Assembly: GCF_002078875.1 (NCBI RefSeq)
Contig: NC_034410.1
Span: 38,406,145 to 38,470,144 of the forward strand
From: Numida meleagris
Taxonomy: Eukaryota; Chordata; Aves; Galliformes; Numididae
Reading direction: 5' to 3'
Length of the DNA stretch: 64,000 nucleotides
Shown: one piece after another, positions 53,001 to 63,681 of the stretch
Layout: every line of letters begins with the position of its first letter
How positions within the stretch are numbered: position 1 is the stretch's first letter
Notes under the pieces: model-generated
Database searches by the model: none
What the model was told of the DNA's origin: nothing
The model's input: only the letters and a program-made list of their open reading frames with translations
Made by a program: the position numbers and the translations under genes

Positions 53001-56000
53001 CAGTCCAACGAGTATTTCTTCTGCCATTCTCACTGGCAAAGAGCCCACAGTCAGGGCCTCAGGACTTTAGGACCTGTTCTAGCTTTCCTGATGATCACCC
53101 CTACATGGGAGTCAAACTCCTCTCTATTTCTGTGACAAAGACATCATCATCACAGAATGGCTTGGGTTGGAAGGGACCTCAAGGATCATCAAGCTCCTAC
53201 CCACCACCCTGCTGCAGGCAGGGCCACCAACCTCCACACATCTAATACTAGACCAGGCTGCCCAGGGCCCCATCCAACCTGGCCTTGGGCACCTCCAGGA
53301 ACGGAGCATCCACAACCTCTCTGGGCAGCCTGTTCCAGCACCTCACCACTCTCTCGGTAAAGAACTTCCCCCTGATATTCAACCTGAATCTTTCCTCCTC
53401 CAACTTAAAACCATTTCCCCCTGTCCTGCGATTATCTACCCTTTCAAAGAGTTGACTCCCCTCCTGTTTGTAGGCTCCCTTTAGGTATTGGAAGGCTGCA
53501 ATGAGGTCACCCCGCAGCCTTCTCTTCTCCAGGCTGAACAAGCCCAGCTCCATCAGCCTGTCTTCGTAGGGGAGGTGCTCCAGCCCTCTGATCATCTTTG
53601 CAGCCCTCCTCTGGACCCCCTCCAGCAGATCCCTGTCTTCCTTGTATTGAGGGGCCCTGACCTGGACGCAGTACTCCAGATGGGGCCTCATGAGGGCAGA
53701 GTAGAGAGAGACAATCACCTCCCTCTGCCTGCTGGCCCCCCTTCTTCTAATGGAGCCCAGGATACCAATTGCTTTCTGAGCTGCAAGAGCACACTGCCAG
53801 CTCACGTTAAATGCACCGCAAAATGCATTCACAGATGCATTTCAAGCAACACATCAGACACAGTCATAGTCATATCCTGGGTCCTGTGTCAGTGGAAGGG
53901 AAGGGATTCTACATTTCGGACTACACTTACCTAAAAAGGAGAAAGTGACATTTAAGGAGGGAAATCCAATTTGGGGGTGGGACACCGCACATGTTACCAG
54001 CTAAGCTCTATTTCCAGTCACAATATTCAGATCATCACTAGCAGATTTTTTTATTTTTATTTTTTTAAACAGGGCTAGTACTTAGAAGTTCAAAAGGAAA
54101 TAAAATAAACAGCAAATTTCAGTAAATCTTTTTACTATACTCCATGAAAATAATGTTCCCACTTCAAAAAAGTAGCACTTTCATTTCAAGGTACAAAAAG
54201 CTGAATGTTATTTTTGTTGACTACAGTAACCAAAATTGAGATTGTATTCAGAATAAAATACACTATTCTATATATGCCAGTCTGTAGCATTCTGAAAAAA
54301 TTAAGACAGGACTATTTTAGCTCCATTAGTACAATAATCTGTTTGAATTTCCTAAGAAACACTGGGAGCTCTATTGGTAACTACCCTTTAAAAATTCTGA
54401 CATGTTGAAGAGAACACTGCCAAGATTATTTTTGCCTGTTATAGTATATATCCTGAAAACAATGAAGATAAACACGCACTTTGGCAATTTTTTAAGTAAA
54501 TAAATAAAACCCATATATTTACAGATTTCTGTCAAACACTAAATTGTTGTATGCAACAATGTATTGACGTGCACAGAAAATGAAGTGTTCTCCACTAGGG
54601 CTTAGGTAGGGCCAAACAACCTGTTACAATGTTAAATGAAATTCTAGGTTTTCAAAGCTGATAGTCTGAGATTTTGTATGCATTCTACTTGACATCTTAA
54701 ACATTATTAACTTATACTACAAGTTTACTTATATAAAAGTAAAGCCAGACTTTCCAGGCATTTATTTACCGTGTAGGTACTGGAACCTCTGTGAGGCCTG
54801 AGAGAAGCACAGCAGGAGAGAGCCTCACAAAAGCAATGATAGGTCTTTCTAAAAAATCTACTTCTCCCACTAACACATTTGATGCTTCTGCTCCTGAAGG
54901 AATTTTCCTCATGAAGTTCATATCAACCTAGTCAAATGAAAATGAAACAAGTGTTTATTTCCTTCCATTTGTTAACATAAACTCCATAACATAATTTTTA
55001 GCTTATCAGTATTTACTAGACATATAAGTTACAAAGGAAAATACAAAAGCAAAAGAAATATCCCAAAATATGGAAAAGACAGACATTTGCATAAAATATC
55101 AGCCTGCCAGCCATTAATAACGAACTACTTTGTATAAGCTACAATTACTACTTCCTACTATATTCTAAAAGACTCCAGACTGCATAACCATATTTCTAAG
55201 ATTACTTATCAAGACAAACATTTTGTGATAGGACATACATAACAAATTAAGCATAACTGACTAAGGAGAGTTCATGTAATTACTCATGGTTTCTGGAATG
55301 CAGTTTGTTATTTCACAGTTGCGTATTTTAAATATACTAGGAAGTTGTAACTTTGAAAAAGAATTTGTATGTTTACATTTCATCCACGAAGAGTGACAGT
55401 TGAAAGATCTAAGCTTTCATTTCTGTACATAATTTCAGAAAAGCACATGAACTCTTTGTCTACGTACATACATGCACAAGCACCAGTTACACTGCTACCT
55501 AGAGAACTTACAGATGGCCTCTTGAGTCCCACACCAAGTGTGCCACAACTACAGTGCCAGGAGGCTGACTCCTGCCCAATAGGAGACAAGGCAGGTGTAC
55601 AGGACAGGCCAAGCAAAAACACAAAAACTGTGACAGAGGAGCAGGAATAAATGGAACCTGCTACTATCAGATGAGAACTACAGTGTAAGTTTGCTTAAGC
55701 ATAATTATTTAACATGGCAAACAAATTTTCTTAGTGTTACACAATACAGATGACACTACAGACCGACTTTTACAGTAACAGCCATAATGCAACTTACCCA
55801 GCAAATTTTAATTATCAAAGAGGCATGGAATGAATTTAAAGTAGTACAAAAGATTTGATTCAGAATGTGATATTATACACTCCTAGTGATTAAGATGAAT
55901 AGTTAACTTTTGTATAGCAAACTCAAAGATAGAATGAATACTCTCTGAGAGCACTGTGCCCTCCTCCAAACAAAAGTACCTAGACGAACACACTTCCACA

Positions 56001-59000
56001 TTATCTACAGAATTGTTTTCATGAGCCTTTATAGCAGATCTGAAAACATCACCCTCTGCATGAGAAAGTACAGAGGCTGTACTCATTAAGTTCCCAAAAT
56101 ACCAAGAAGCTCACCAAAGTAAAAGTTCAGTCCTGCAGAGTTACAGAACATTTGATATATTTAGCCTATGCCACGTTCTGATACTTATGCACAACTTGCA
56201 TGTAACTAAGACAGCAGTAAGAGCTAATGCATTTTTTTCCTACATAGCTCTTGTGCTAAATACAAAGGCATTTAATATGACTTACCTTACTAAAATCAAC
56301 GGTGCTGTTTTCTCTGCTTCCACCTGTCCCAGTACCTTTAACATCTCCACTTTTCCCGTTGTCTAAATTTCCAGGTGCTGACTGCGGAGATGCTAACAGC
56401 CCTAAATTCAAATAAAGGAGATAAGTTCAAAACGGCATTGAAAGCGAACCAATGCAACGGTGTTAAAACTAAACGTGGCAGCTCACTTAAAGCAAATGTG
56501 CAAGTTATTCAAAGTGCTCTACATTAGTATCATAAATGCAACATTAACAATTCACTGTGCTCTCAAAATAACAATATGATTAAAATAAATAAAAATCATA
56601 TATTGCCTAAATGATGGCCATTTGCAGAGCCGTCATTAGAAAGGAGACTCTGATTGCAGAAAAAAATAACAAATGTTGACATTTTAACTGTAACCACCCC
56701 AGTAGTTGTTAGACAGCACCTTCACTATATTTAGAAGACCTTAAATACCAAAAGCAAACACTTATTACCTACAACCTTGCTGTGTAGCAGGTATTTCAAT
56801 TGTAAAAAGATCAGCAAGCCTCAGGTTACAACTATAAGAAGCAAAAACTTGGTTTTTAACTGAACCTGTACAGGCAAATAGCATACTACATACAAATCGT
56901 GACTTCAACCAGCACAGCAAAGCTCTAAGAATTAATCTAACCAGATGAGTACTGTACTAAATTATCTCGCTAGCATATTAGCTGAAAATTCATGTGCATT
57001 GAAGATACTCAAGTTAAATGTATAGCATCCCTCTGATATCTACACCAAGACACAACTGTTTTGCGTAGCTTGCTACGCTAACACTCAATTGCATGTTCAG
57101 TGAAGAGTGCAAAAATAAAGTGACCCAAGTGTTCTAATATACAGAATTTCATATTGCCATGGTCAGCCCTACATAAGTAGCACTTAACGAACTGGTCTAA
57201 GGATGCACAACTAAACCCAAATCCTATCTTTGGGATTACAGAGTGCTCCTTTGTTCAGTTTAACGTGCATTATAAGTCCATTTTGTATTAACTGTCTGAA
57301 CCAGGACTTTCAGATGTGGTGTTAAGCTGCCTGTAACATACTTCCAAAACAACAACTAAACAAAGCCTGAAGCCTAAGGCTTGTATTTTATGCAGAAAGT
57401 TTGTATTTAGATCAGTCATCACTCTAGTCAAAATAAAACCAAAGTTATCACTGGCTAACTTATGGCTACTGCTCTACTGTAACTACTGCTGGAAATGCAC
57501 AGTTGCTTCCCTCCATGTTTACTATTTAGCAACTTGATGTTATTTAACATTTCAAATTACAACTGAATTTATTTTATTAGTTCCCCAAACTTATTTCCAA
57601 AAAACTCTTTCAAAGTGCCATCATCAATCAAAAACATGCAGGTCCAAGCCTTAAGCACTAATTTTCAATTCTATAGCTTTTAGGAGTTTAAAGTGGTGTG
57701 TTCAGTTTTTCCTGAGCAAAAAAACAAATGAAGTTAATAAGCTGCAATTTATTTTGTGAAATCTAACCATGCACAAGTAATTAGTTAACATTATAAATAC
57801 AACATTCAGTTAGCTCAACCGATAATAATCACATTCTATCCTTCTCTGAGTTCAGCATCTAAGCATGACTATTCCAACATAATCATATCTATACAGACAA
57901 TAGTTATTAAATAGAAAAGTTTTAAAGACAAAGTCACATCACATTTCTCCTTAAAAAATTTAGGTTTTTTTTTTTTTACTGAATTAAAATGCAGTGAGTG
58001 GAAAAAAAGTACTCCTAGAAATCAAATATGTGAAAGTACTTACTGAAAATAATTCAGAAGAGACTTTTGTAAGTGAGAAGTTGTTCTGAACATTATTTTA
58101 TACAGCTTTATAACACAACTACCAGTGAATTAAAAGATCTCTTGTAACAAGCTCCTTTGCTGTTACTCACAGACGTTAAAAAAGTTAAACTGCTAGAGAA
58201 TTAAGTGCTCATCTTCAGCTTTGACACAGTTGTCCATCTAGCTCATCCTACAAAATTCATTACGCAACCATTTCAAAGACTGAAAAAATAAAGCTGTTCT
58301 TGACAGATGACAAAAGAAAAGAATTTTACAGAGAATCTTCTGCCTGGTTCACTTTCTAAGAACTGATGACTGGTTGATAAAAATCTATTGGCAGTTTGAA
58401 AGTGTGCCCACCTTTCTGCCTTTTATACTAAATCACATGAATTTCAGTATCCTTCCAGCTAAAAAATAAAAAACCGAATAGCACAAGGACAGAAGAATGC
58501 TGAAAAGAAGAAAGCCATCTATTAGCAAATTAAAATACTTTACTGAGAGGAGGCAAACTCAAGTTAATCACCAAGAAGTGGAAAAAGTATGCAAGCTGCA
58601 AGATTCTTAATTACAGACCATGATCGTTAATGGAATGCACTCAGAACTAGACAAGTGGGTTTTTCTGACAAGGAAGATGACTTTCTCTTCAGAGTTCCCT
58701 TCTGAATCTGTCTCACAAGACAGAGATTAGTTCAGTTACAGGCCAGAAATCACAGTCTGAGAATGTCTTCAAAAGCATCTGAAAGGAAAACGACTCTCTG
58801 TAGTCAGACAATGTCTCAAACTAAAAACTGGGGGCGGGGAGAAAACCAACAGAAAACAAAAACGTATTCCATCATTGTTGGTGTTCATCTTTCTCTGGAA
58901 AGACATTTATTTACGGGCTAACTGGGAAATCGTTCCTTTCAGATTTTTCAATTATGAGAAACATCCCGTCGAGGGGCAAAAGCAATCTGAATGTGACTCT

Positions 59001-62000
59001 GAGATTCTGGTGAAAAGTTTTAATAGTAATAGTATTAAGTATTCAGTCTTCATTTGTTTGCCTTCCCTTGGGTTCTTGAGATCTTGGGTCTGGCATTCCA
59101 GTCAGATGAGTAGAAAATAAGAGAACTGAAAACTAATTAAAGCTGTTACTTTACTTCTGGTTTTTAATTATCTTGAAAAGGTCATCCATAAGAGAGAACA
59201 GACTTCATGCGAATTCTTTTTATTTCCCTTAATGGAGGCAGAGAGAGGTTTCTGTTCACTTTTCTGAACTGAGGTAAGGTTGGAAGTCTCAACTCAAGAT
59301 CACAGTCTGTGAAATAGCCTACTCCTTCCTTTCAAGCAGCTTGGCTGCAAAATGCAAAAAGACAGATAACCACAGCTTAATTTCTGTCAGCTTAATTCTA
59401 CTGCTCTACGTAACTGTGTGCTCTGTTTTCTCTTGAAACTGATTCTGGTAAAGAGATGAACAGATAGAGTTGGAAGGGTAAAAAAAATAAAGGATACTTA
59501 CATTAAATACATCCAAACAATAAAACAAATCATATTTTTTAAATACAGTTTGTGGACAGCAGCAGTTCAGGTGGAACTAAATTCCAATAATCTTTAAACC
59601 TAATTACTAAGGAAGGAAGGAAAGCAAGGAAAACCTTCCCTGATGAACGACTTGTGTGAAATCAGCTTTTGTTGCTGTTTGTTTTAAAATACACATAAAG
59701 CTGAAAAATCTGAAAGCTAGATTTTGGCAGGAAAAAAATTCAGAAAGGAAAAAAATGTAGCAGGAGTTCGAAGGCTAAAAAGCAAGGTGATGCCCTTAAA
59801 AAAAAGATTTATCCAAGACAATCCTGAAGTCTCTATGTAGGTGATATTTTTGCCAAAAGCAAAGCAAGTGTTACACTAACTAGAGTAAGCTAATAGTAAG
59901 CTAAGTAAGCAAGCTAATAAATTACTAAGTTCTGACCTAGAAATGTTCTGAACTACCTTACCTTACTCCTGCATATCAAACAACACAATAATGTCTGATG
60001 TTGAAACACTTCACTAATGCAAAGCTACCTGGCAGCAGGTATAGATGAACTGAATCTGCCAGTTCCATCAAACTACTACCATTTATAACAGTCCTGTGTT
60101 TTTAAAAGCACAAAAGCAAAAATAAATCTGCTCAAAGACTTCATGATAAAACTAATCTATAAACAAGACTCATGAGTGCATCATTCCTAATTATTTTCAC
60201 AGTCCCCTCTAATACTTCACTATGACTTAGGCTGCAGCTAGCTCTGGATATCAGTCATTTGTGTAAAATGTTACTTCATCCACTGACAAAAATACAATAA
60301 AAACAAAATACGATATGGACTGTAGGTGAGTGAAAGAAAAGGACCACCATTTTTTACATTTTGCTTATACATTATATTTTAAAACGATATTCCTTTTCAA
60401 CTATGCCAATGAAGGTTAAATAATTTTGTGAGCTTTCATTAAAAAGCTAAAAAGTTAGAAGTGCCGAACAAGAAAACAGTCACAAGTGAGAAGAAATAAA
60501 ACATGCAGGCAGAAGTAACTGTTATCATAATCCCTTGTGCCCAAGTTATGTGCCAGAAACATCACAATGCAAGTGATCCTGATGCAGACAGCATCACACG
60601 TGGACAGTTTAATTTTTGATAGTTGCCTGGTGTTTTGCCAACATTCTCCTCTGTCTTCTCTTCCTGGCTTTCCTGCACTTCTAAGTCCTCCTCAGGTGGG
60701 TGGATAATTACTGAAGGAATATCCTTGCCCTGAAGTGGACTTGGCTGGGCACTTGTGGTTGGCGGGTGGCTGCAGGTAGGACTGGAGGGTGGTGTGCTTT
60801 GAGGGGTAGTGACAGGGGTTGTACACCTTGAGGTTGCCGGGGTTCCAGCTCTTGAAGAGGGAAGAAGGTAACTGAGAAGAACTGACAAACGGTTTTCTCC
60901 TCTCAGGGAAATATTTGAGGCAGAGAGACCTCTTCGCAAAGAATGGCGGGAGGCTGAAAGGCCTTCCCCTGAGATAAAACAAATGAAACACCGTGAGGCT
61001 TAAAACAGGGAAATACTAAATAAGAGAAACAAATATGGATTAACAATTTACATAGTAAATTGCAAGCTTTTTGGCCAAAAGCGTCGTACTCATGCAAGTA
61101 AGACAAGGTAAGAGCAGATCTGATTTCAGACATTAGAGAAGTCAGAAGTACTAATCAGAACACCAAAGATATGTGGGAGAAGACATTGTTTTAAAGTCAG
61201 TGAGAATTTTTTTTAAGAATAAAACTAAAATGGTATCTCTTGAAACTGACTCTTAACATTTCCTAGAATTTATTCAAAATCATACAGCAGCTACATCTAA
61301 TGTCATCAAAAAAATCATTAGCAGTTAATACATTACAAGAGTTCGCAATTAATTGCATTCATTATGTATGAAGAATTAATAATTTTTAAATGAAATTTTT
61401 TTTTAAAAGAACATCAAACAATCTAATCAAGTTAAACGCAACTGTCTTCCAAACAAAGGTCTTGTTTTAACTGTCAGTTTTCTAACCAGGTATAGTCTCA
61501 ATACATAGTCTTAAAGGGGCCATAAAGAGTAATTTACATGGTCCCTTCTCCATCTTTTTTTGCTTTGACTTACCAAATTACCCCTAATTTGCCTAAAATC
61601 AAACGCAAGTCTCCAAAATTCACTATCATTTTTCTTCCCCTATCCAGTCTCCACTGGATTCATCCCCACTATTTTCATGTTAAAGAGAATATTCTTGTCA
61701 TAGTTCCTTCAAGATTTCAGTTTGTAATGGATTCTAGTTCTTTCTAAAGCAGGAATAGAGATCGTATCTTCATACTTCCACTAGAACGTTTAGTTCTACT
61801 CACAACAACAACAAAAAACAGAAGAGAGAGAAAAACACTTTTCCTGGGATGAAAGTCGCCTTGAGAAGGGAAACAATTACTTCTCCTACAATCCATAAAA
61901 TCAAAGCCATGCTGTTTTCACATAATATGCCATCAAGCAAAAACAGAATAGCAAACTAGACATGTTTAGTCTCACATTTGTACTAGGCACTATACAGAGA

Positions 62001-63681
62001 CCAATACACTGGACAACCCCAGTACAAGCTGCAAGACAGAGGCACAGAAAGTATACCTAGATGTCACACACATTCCCCTGCAGCATGGAAAAGTGGGTCC
62101 TACAGATATAAACGATTTAAAATAAGAACTAAAGTCTTAAAGTTGAGCTATTACAATGGCAGTACAGTGAAGTCAGGAGGATCAATAAAGCAAAGTGGTT
62201 GATTTTATCTGTATTAATCACTAAGGATAATAACTACACTGGACTTGTAAGGATGTTTGAGTTATCAACATCAGATGTCCTAGAACTAAACACACACATG
62301 TACAAGGTGCCTAAAAATTATTATGCACATGTTTGTTTTACCAGTTTAGTGGAGGGTGACTATATGATGATAAAGGAAAAGTTAACGAGCACATGAAAAA
62401 ATTAACACTGGCAATACAGCTGTTAAAGGATGGGTAACACCAAGTTTATATTTGAAACTTTCACATTTGCTAAACAAAACAGGAAAAGTCCAAAGTTATA
62501 TGAAGAAATTATAATTTTAATCAGTCACATTTCCCTTCTAGAGAAAACTGATTCTGAAACTATCAGTGAAAAGTATGCATCATATACTCACTAGCTAAGA
62601 ACATGCATCAGAAAGTTTGGGCTGGAGAACACTCCACAGACGTACTGAACCTGGATCCAACCCAACAAGCACTTAACTAAGCAGAGAGTAAGTTCTAAGA
62701 AATGAGACATTTCCAAAGACTGGAAAGGAACATTGTTGCAAGGTGTGACTCATGAAATCAGTATTAAGTTTTCACTATACTAAATAAATTTAGCTTGAAA
62801 TTTCACACGGCGTAGTTAATGCAAAGCATAAAAACAACAAAAAAAGCAGAGATGGAAACAAGCCATAAAAACAAAAGTAACCTGCTCTGCAGTTTGAAGT
62901 CCCTAAAAATACCGCAAATATCTTTCTTGTTCCTTTTTTTCCCCTCCCCCATATAGTTTGTTCTATACAAAACATGGCAAGAACAGTGTCCTAGATAAAA
63001 GTAATTTCTTCACCATTAGAATAGTGAGCTCTCTCACCATATAAACATAACACTGAATTCAAAGTCAGTAATTGTCAGCATCACTGAACTCATGGCATGA
63101 CCGCAAAGCAAAATCTCTTGCATAAACTAAATAAGCAAGCAGGAGCTACCTGAAAAGCATATGAAACTATGCCACAACACTGAAATTCCTCAAACATTAT
63201 ACATTTTATTCAAGCGTACCCTAAAAAGCATTAGGGCCAACGTGCATCTCTCTCTGCACTTCAAAATAATAATGCATGCTACATATACAGGCAGGAGTGA
63301 AGCATTTGAGTGAATTGAAAAATATACAGAAATATCATCCATAGCTACACATGGCATACACTGTTACTATTAGTTCATTGCTTATCAAGAAGAAAACACT
63401 TATCTGCAATTATCAGCTGAATTTTCCTTCATCTCTCAGTGAAAACATTACGTAACAGGTTAGAACAAATTGGACACTACAACTTATCTCACCATTTCGT
63501 TCAAGCAAGTGAGGGTCAGAATGTTTCTTGCCTATATCTGCGAAAGATCGAACCAAGGGAATCCGACTGCTGAATTTCTTCTCATTCTGATGATGGTGCC
63601 TTTTTAGAAGTGCCTCCCTCACATTCTCCCTTATGGATTCATCCAACTGGCCAGAAGCAATCATGTTGTCCAAAACCATAT
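32004..63681 (-). CDS. SLC4A7: SLC4A7 (NBCn1), electroneutral Na+/HCO3- cotransporter (3' part, 21 coding exons)
   Basis: Spliced gene for a plasma-membrane transporter that brings sodium and bicarbonate into the cell and raises intracellular pH. Exons from 63681 down to 32004 join to 3,161 bases with no internal stop, giving 1,052 residues and a TAG. In order: part of the N-terminal cytoplasmic domain (exons a-g), a membrane domain opening at [10 protein letters not shown] with the [14 protein letters not shown] segment, a large extracellular loop with four cysteines and three N-glycosylation sequons, then the remaining membrane helices. The C-terminal tail is lysine-rich ([13 protein letters not shown]) and ends in the PDZ ligand ETSL. 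All phases agree and splice sites are GT-AG except one GC donor. The 5' exons lie beyond 64,000. The similarity to human NBCn1 (C-terminus KYVDAETSL) separates it from SLC4A8 and SLC4A10, its closest relatives. Its neighbour NEK10 is also the human neighbour. Confidence 0.96.
32695..32802 (-). CDS. SLC4A7: SLC4A7 exon t
   Basis: 108 bases: [20 protein letters not shown] then [15 protein letters not shown]. Phase 2 at both ends, so in-frame skipping is possible. Acceptor TTGTTCTTTAG, donor GTAGCT. Confidence 0.95.
33650..33758 (+). mobile_element. CR1 LINE 3' end fragment
   Basis: GGATGTGGTTTAGTGG, then GGTTGGACTAGATGATGTTG and a closing GATTCTATGATTC. Plus strand, opposite to SLC4A7, between exons t and s. 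Confidence 0.85.
34512..34612 (-). CDS. SLC4A7: SLC4A7 exon s
   Basis: 101 bases: [20 protein letters not shown] then [11 protein letters not shown]. Cytoplasmic tail, acidic. Acceptor AATTTACAG, donor GTATAA. Confidence 0.93.
35288..35419 (-). CDS. SLC4A7: SLC4A7 exon r (end of membrane domain, start of C-terminal tail)
   Basis: 132 bases, 44 codons: [30 protein letters not shown], then a lysine-rich stretch ending KKKKEKA. Acceptor CTTTTAAG, donor GTAAGT. Confidence 0.96.
35753..35926 (-). CDS. SLC4A7: SLC4A7 exon q
   Basis: 174 bases, 58 codons: [20 protein letters not shown], then the helix [20 protein letters not shown]. Acceptor TTTCAATGCAG, donor GTAAGT. Confidence 0.97.
36347..36415 (-). 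CDS. SLC4A7: SLC4A7 exon p
   Basis: 69 bases, 23 codons: [20 protein letters not shown] then GIQ. Acceptor TCCTCTGCAG, donor GTAAAA. Confidence 0.96.
38499..38750 (-). CDS. SLC4A7: SLC4A7 exon o (longest constitutive exon here)
   Basis: 252 bases, 84 codons: [20 protein letters not shown], then [20 protein letters not shown] and [17 protein letters not shown]. Nearly invariant in NBC proteins. Acceptor TGATTTTACAG, donor GTAGGA. Confidence 0.97.
39017..39178 (-). CDS. SLC4A7: SLC4A7 exon n
   Basis: 162 bases, 54 codons: [19 protein letters not shown], then the helix around [20 protein letters not shown]. Acceptor TTTTTTCCAG, donor GTGAAA. Confidence 0.96.
39597..39710 (-). CDS. SLC4A7: SLC4A7 exon m
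   Basis: 114 bases, 38 codons: [20 protein letters not shown] then [14 protein letters not shown]. Acceptor TTTCTTTATAG, donor GTAAGA. Confidence 0.96.
40699..40860 (-). CDS. SLC4A7: SLC4A7 exon l
   Basis: 162 bases, 54 codons: [20 protein letters not shown] then the helix [20 protein letters not shown]. Carries the other two loop cysteines. Acceptor CTCTTTGCAG, donor GTAATT. Confidence 0.96.
42645..42750 (-). CDS. SLC4A7: SLC4A7 exon k (extracellular loop, glycosylation sites)
   Basis: 106 bases: [19 protein letters not shown] then NLTVT. Contains two of the four loop cysteines and three sequons (NET, NKS, NLT). Less conserved than the helices. Acceptor CTTGCCTTCAG, donor GTGAGT. Confidence 0.94.
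44569..44814 (-). CDS. SLC4A7: SLC4A7 exon j
   Basis: 246 bases: [20 protein letters not shown], then [20 protein letters not shown] and the helix [20 protein letters not shown]. Acceptor CTTTTACACAG, donor GTAAGT. Confidence 0.96.
45353..45486 (-). CDS. SLC4A7: SLC4A7 exon i
   Basis: 134 bases: [20 protein letters not shown], then [19 protein letters not shown]. The TILGSTGP segment is part of the SLC4 substrate-site region. Acceptor CCCTGAACAG, donor GTAAGT. Confidence 0.96.
45838..45866. repeat. TA/CA-rich microsatellite
   Basis: ATATATATGTAAATATATAT and on, in a SLC4A7 intron. Confidence 0.8.
47911..48085 (-). CDS. SLC4A7: SLC4A7 exon h (first membrane segments)
   Basis: 175 bases: [20 protein letters not shown], then [20 protein letters not shown] and [12 protein letters not shown]. 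First transmembrane helix of the family. Acceptor CACCTATTTAG, donor GTGAGT. Confidence 0.96.
49568..49671 (-). CDS. SLC4A7: SLC4A7 exon g
   Basis: 104 bases: [20 protein letters not shown] then GPELERTG. Link between the cytoplasmic and membrane domains, more variable than its neighbours. Acceptor TTTGTTATAG, donor GTGTGT. Confidence 0.93.
50958..51104 (-). CDS. SLC4A7: SLC4A7 exon f
   Basis: 147 bases, 49 codons: [20 protein letters not shown], then [18 protein letters not shown]. Acceptor CTCTGTGTAG, donor GTAAAT. Confidence 0.96.
52575..52662 (-). CDS. SLC4A7: SLC4A7 exon e
   Basis: 88 bases: [20 protein letters not shown] then SIATLMTDD. Acceptor TCTCCACAG, donor GTGGGT. Confidence 0.95.
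52931..52975. repeat. AT-rich low-complexity run
   Basis: Imperfect TATAT repeats between SLC4A7 exon e and the CR1 copy at 53,145. Confidence 0.75.
53145..53811 (-). mobile_element. CR1 LINE, about 670 bases, with a long open reverse-transcriptase tail
   Basis: Minus-strand CR1 in the SLC4A7 intron between exons d and e. One frame (53248-53832) stays open for 194 codons and reads through the RT C-terminus: [65 protein letters not shown]. The 3' end has ATTCTGTGATGATG. The open frame and clean consensus match suggest a younger copy than the others here. It is 5' truncated, so not able to move by itself. Confidence 0.92.
54770..54927 (-). CDS. SLC4A7: SLC4A7 exon d
   Basis: 158 bases: [20 protein letters not shown], then [18 protein letters not shown]. 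Core of the SLC4 cytoplasmic (band 3-like) domain. Acceptor TTGACTAG, donor GTAAAT. Confidence 0.95.
56286..56401 (-). CDS. SLC4A7: SLC4A7 exon c
   Basis: 116 bases: [19 protein letters not shown], then [13 protein letters not shown]. Glycine- and serine-rich linker. Acceptor TTGAATTTAG, donor GTAAGT. Confidence 0.93.
60627..60968 (-). CDS. SLC4A7: SLC4A7 exon b, in-frame Ser/Thr/Pro-rich cassette exon with GC donor
   Basis: 342 bases (114 codons): [20 protein letters not shown], a run of proline, serine and threonine ([15 protein letters not shown]), then [15 protein letters not shown]. Phase 1 at both ends, so skipping keeps the frame ([12 protein letters not shown]). This corresponds to the large cassette that is alternatively spliced in mammalian NBCn1. 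Acceptor TTTTATCTCAG. The donor that fits reads CACCAG then GCAACT, a GC-AG intron. Confidence 0.88.
63493..63681 (-). CDS. SLC4A7: SLC4A7 exon a (N-terminal cytoplasmic domain)
   Basis: 189 bases: [20 protein letters not shown], then [18 protein letters not shown] and LLERN plus one base. Acceptor TTGTTCTATAG, donor GTGAGAT. Highly conserved among NBC-type SLC4 proteins. Confidence 0.95.

Larger units (their letters stand above)
32086..63492 (-). other. SLC4A7 introns (between listed exons)
   Basis: Longest pieces: 36416-38498, 40861-42644, 42751-44568, 45487-47910, 56402-60626 and 60969-63492. They contain the CR1 pieces near 33,650 and 53,145, AT microsatellites and homopolymer runs. I saw no further exon, although human NBCn1 has other small optional cassettes that I could not recognise here. 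Confidence 0.65.

Noticed and set aside
58875..59120. 81-codon plus-strand open frame in the long SLC4A7 intron
   Set aside because: No recognisable family and no matching splice sites. Considered as a missing cassette exon on the minus strand, but no suitable frame was seen.
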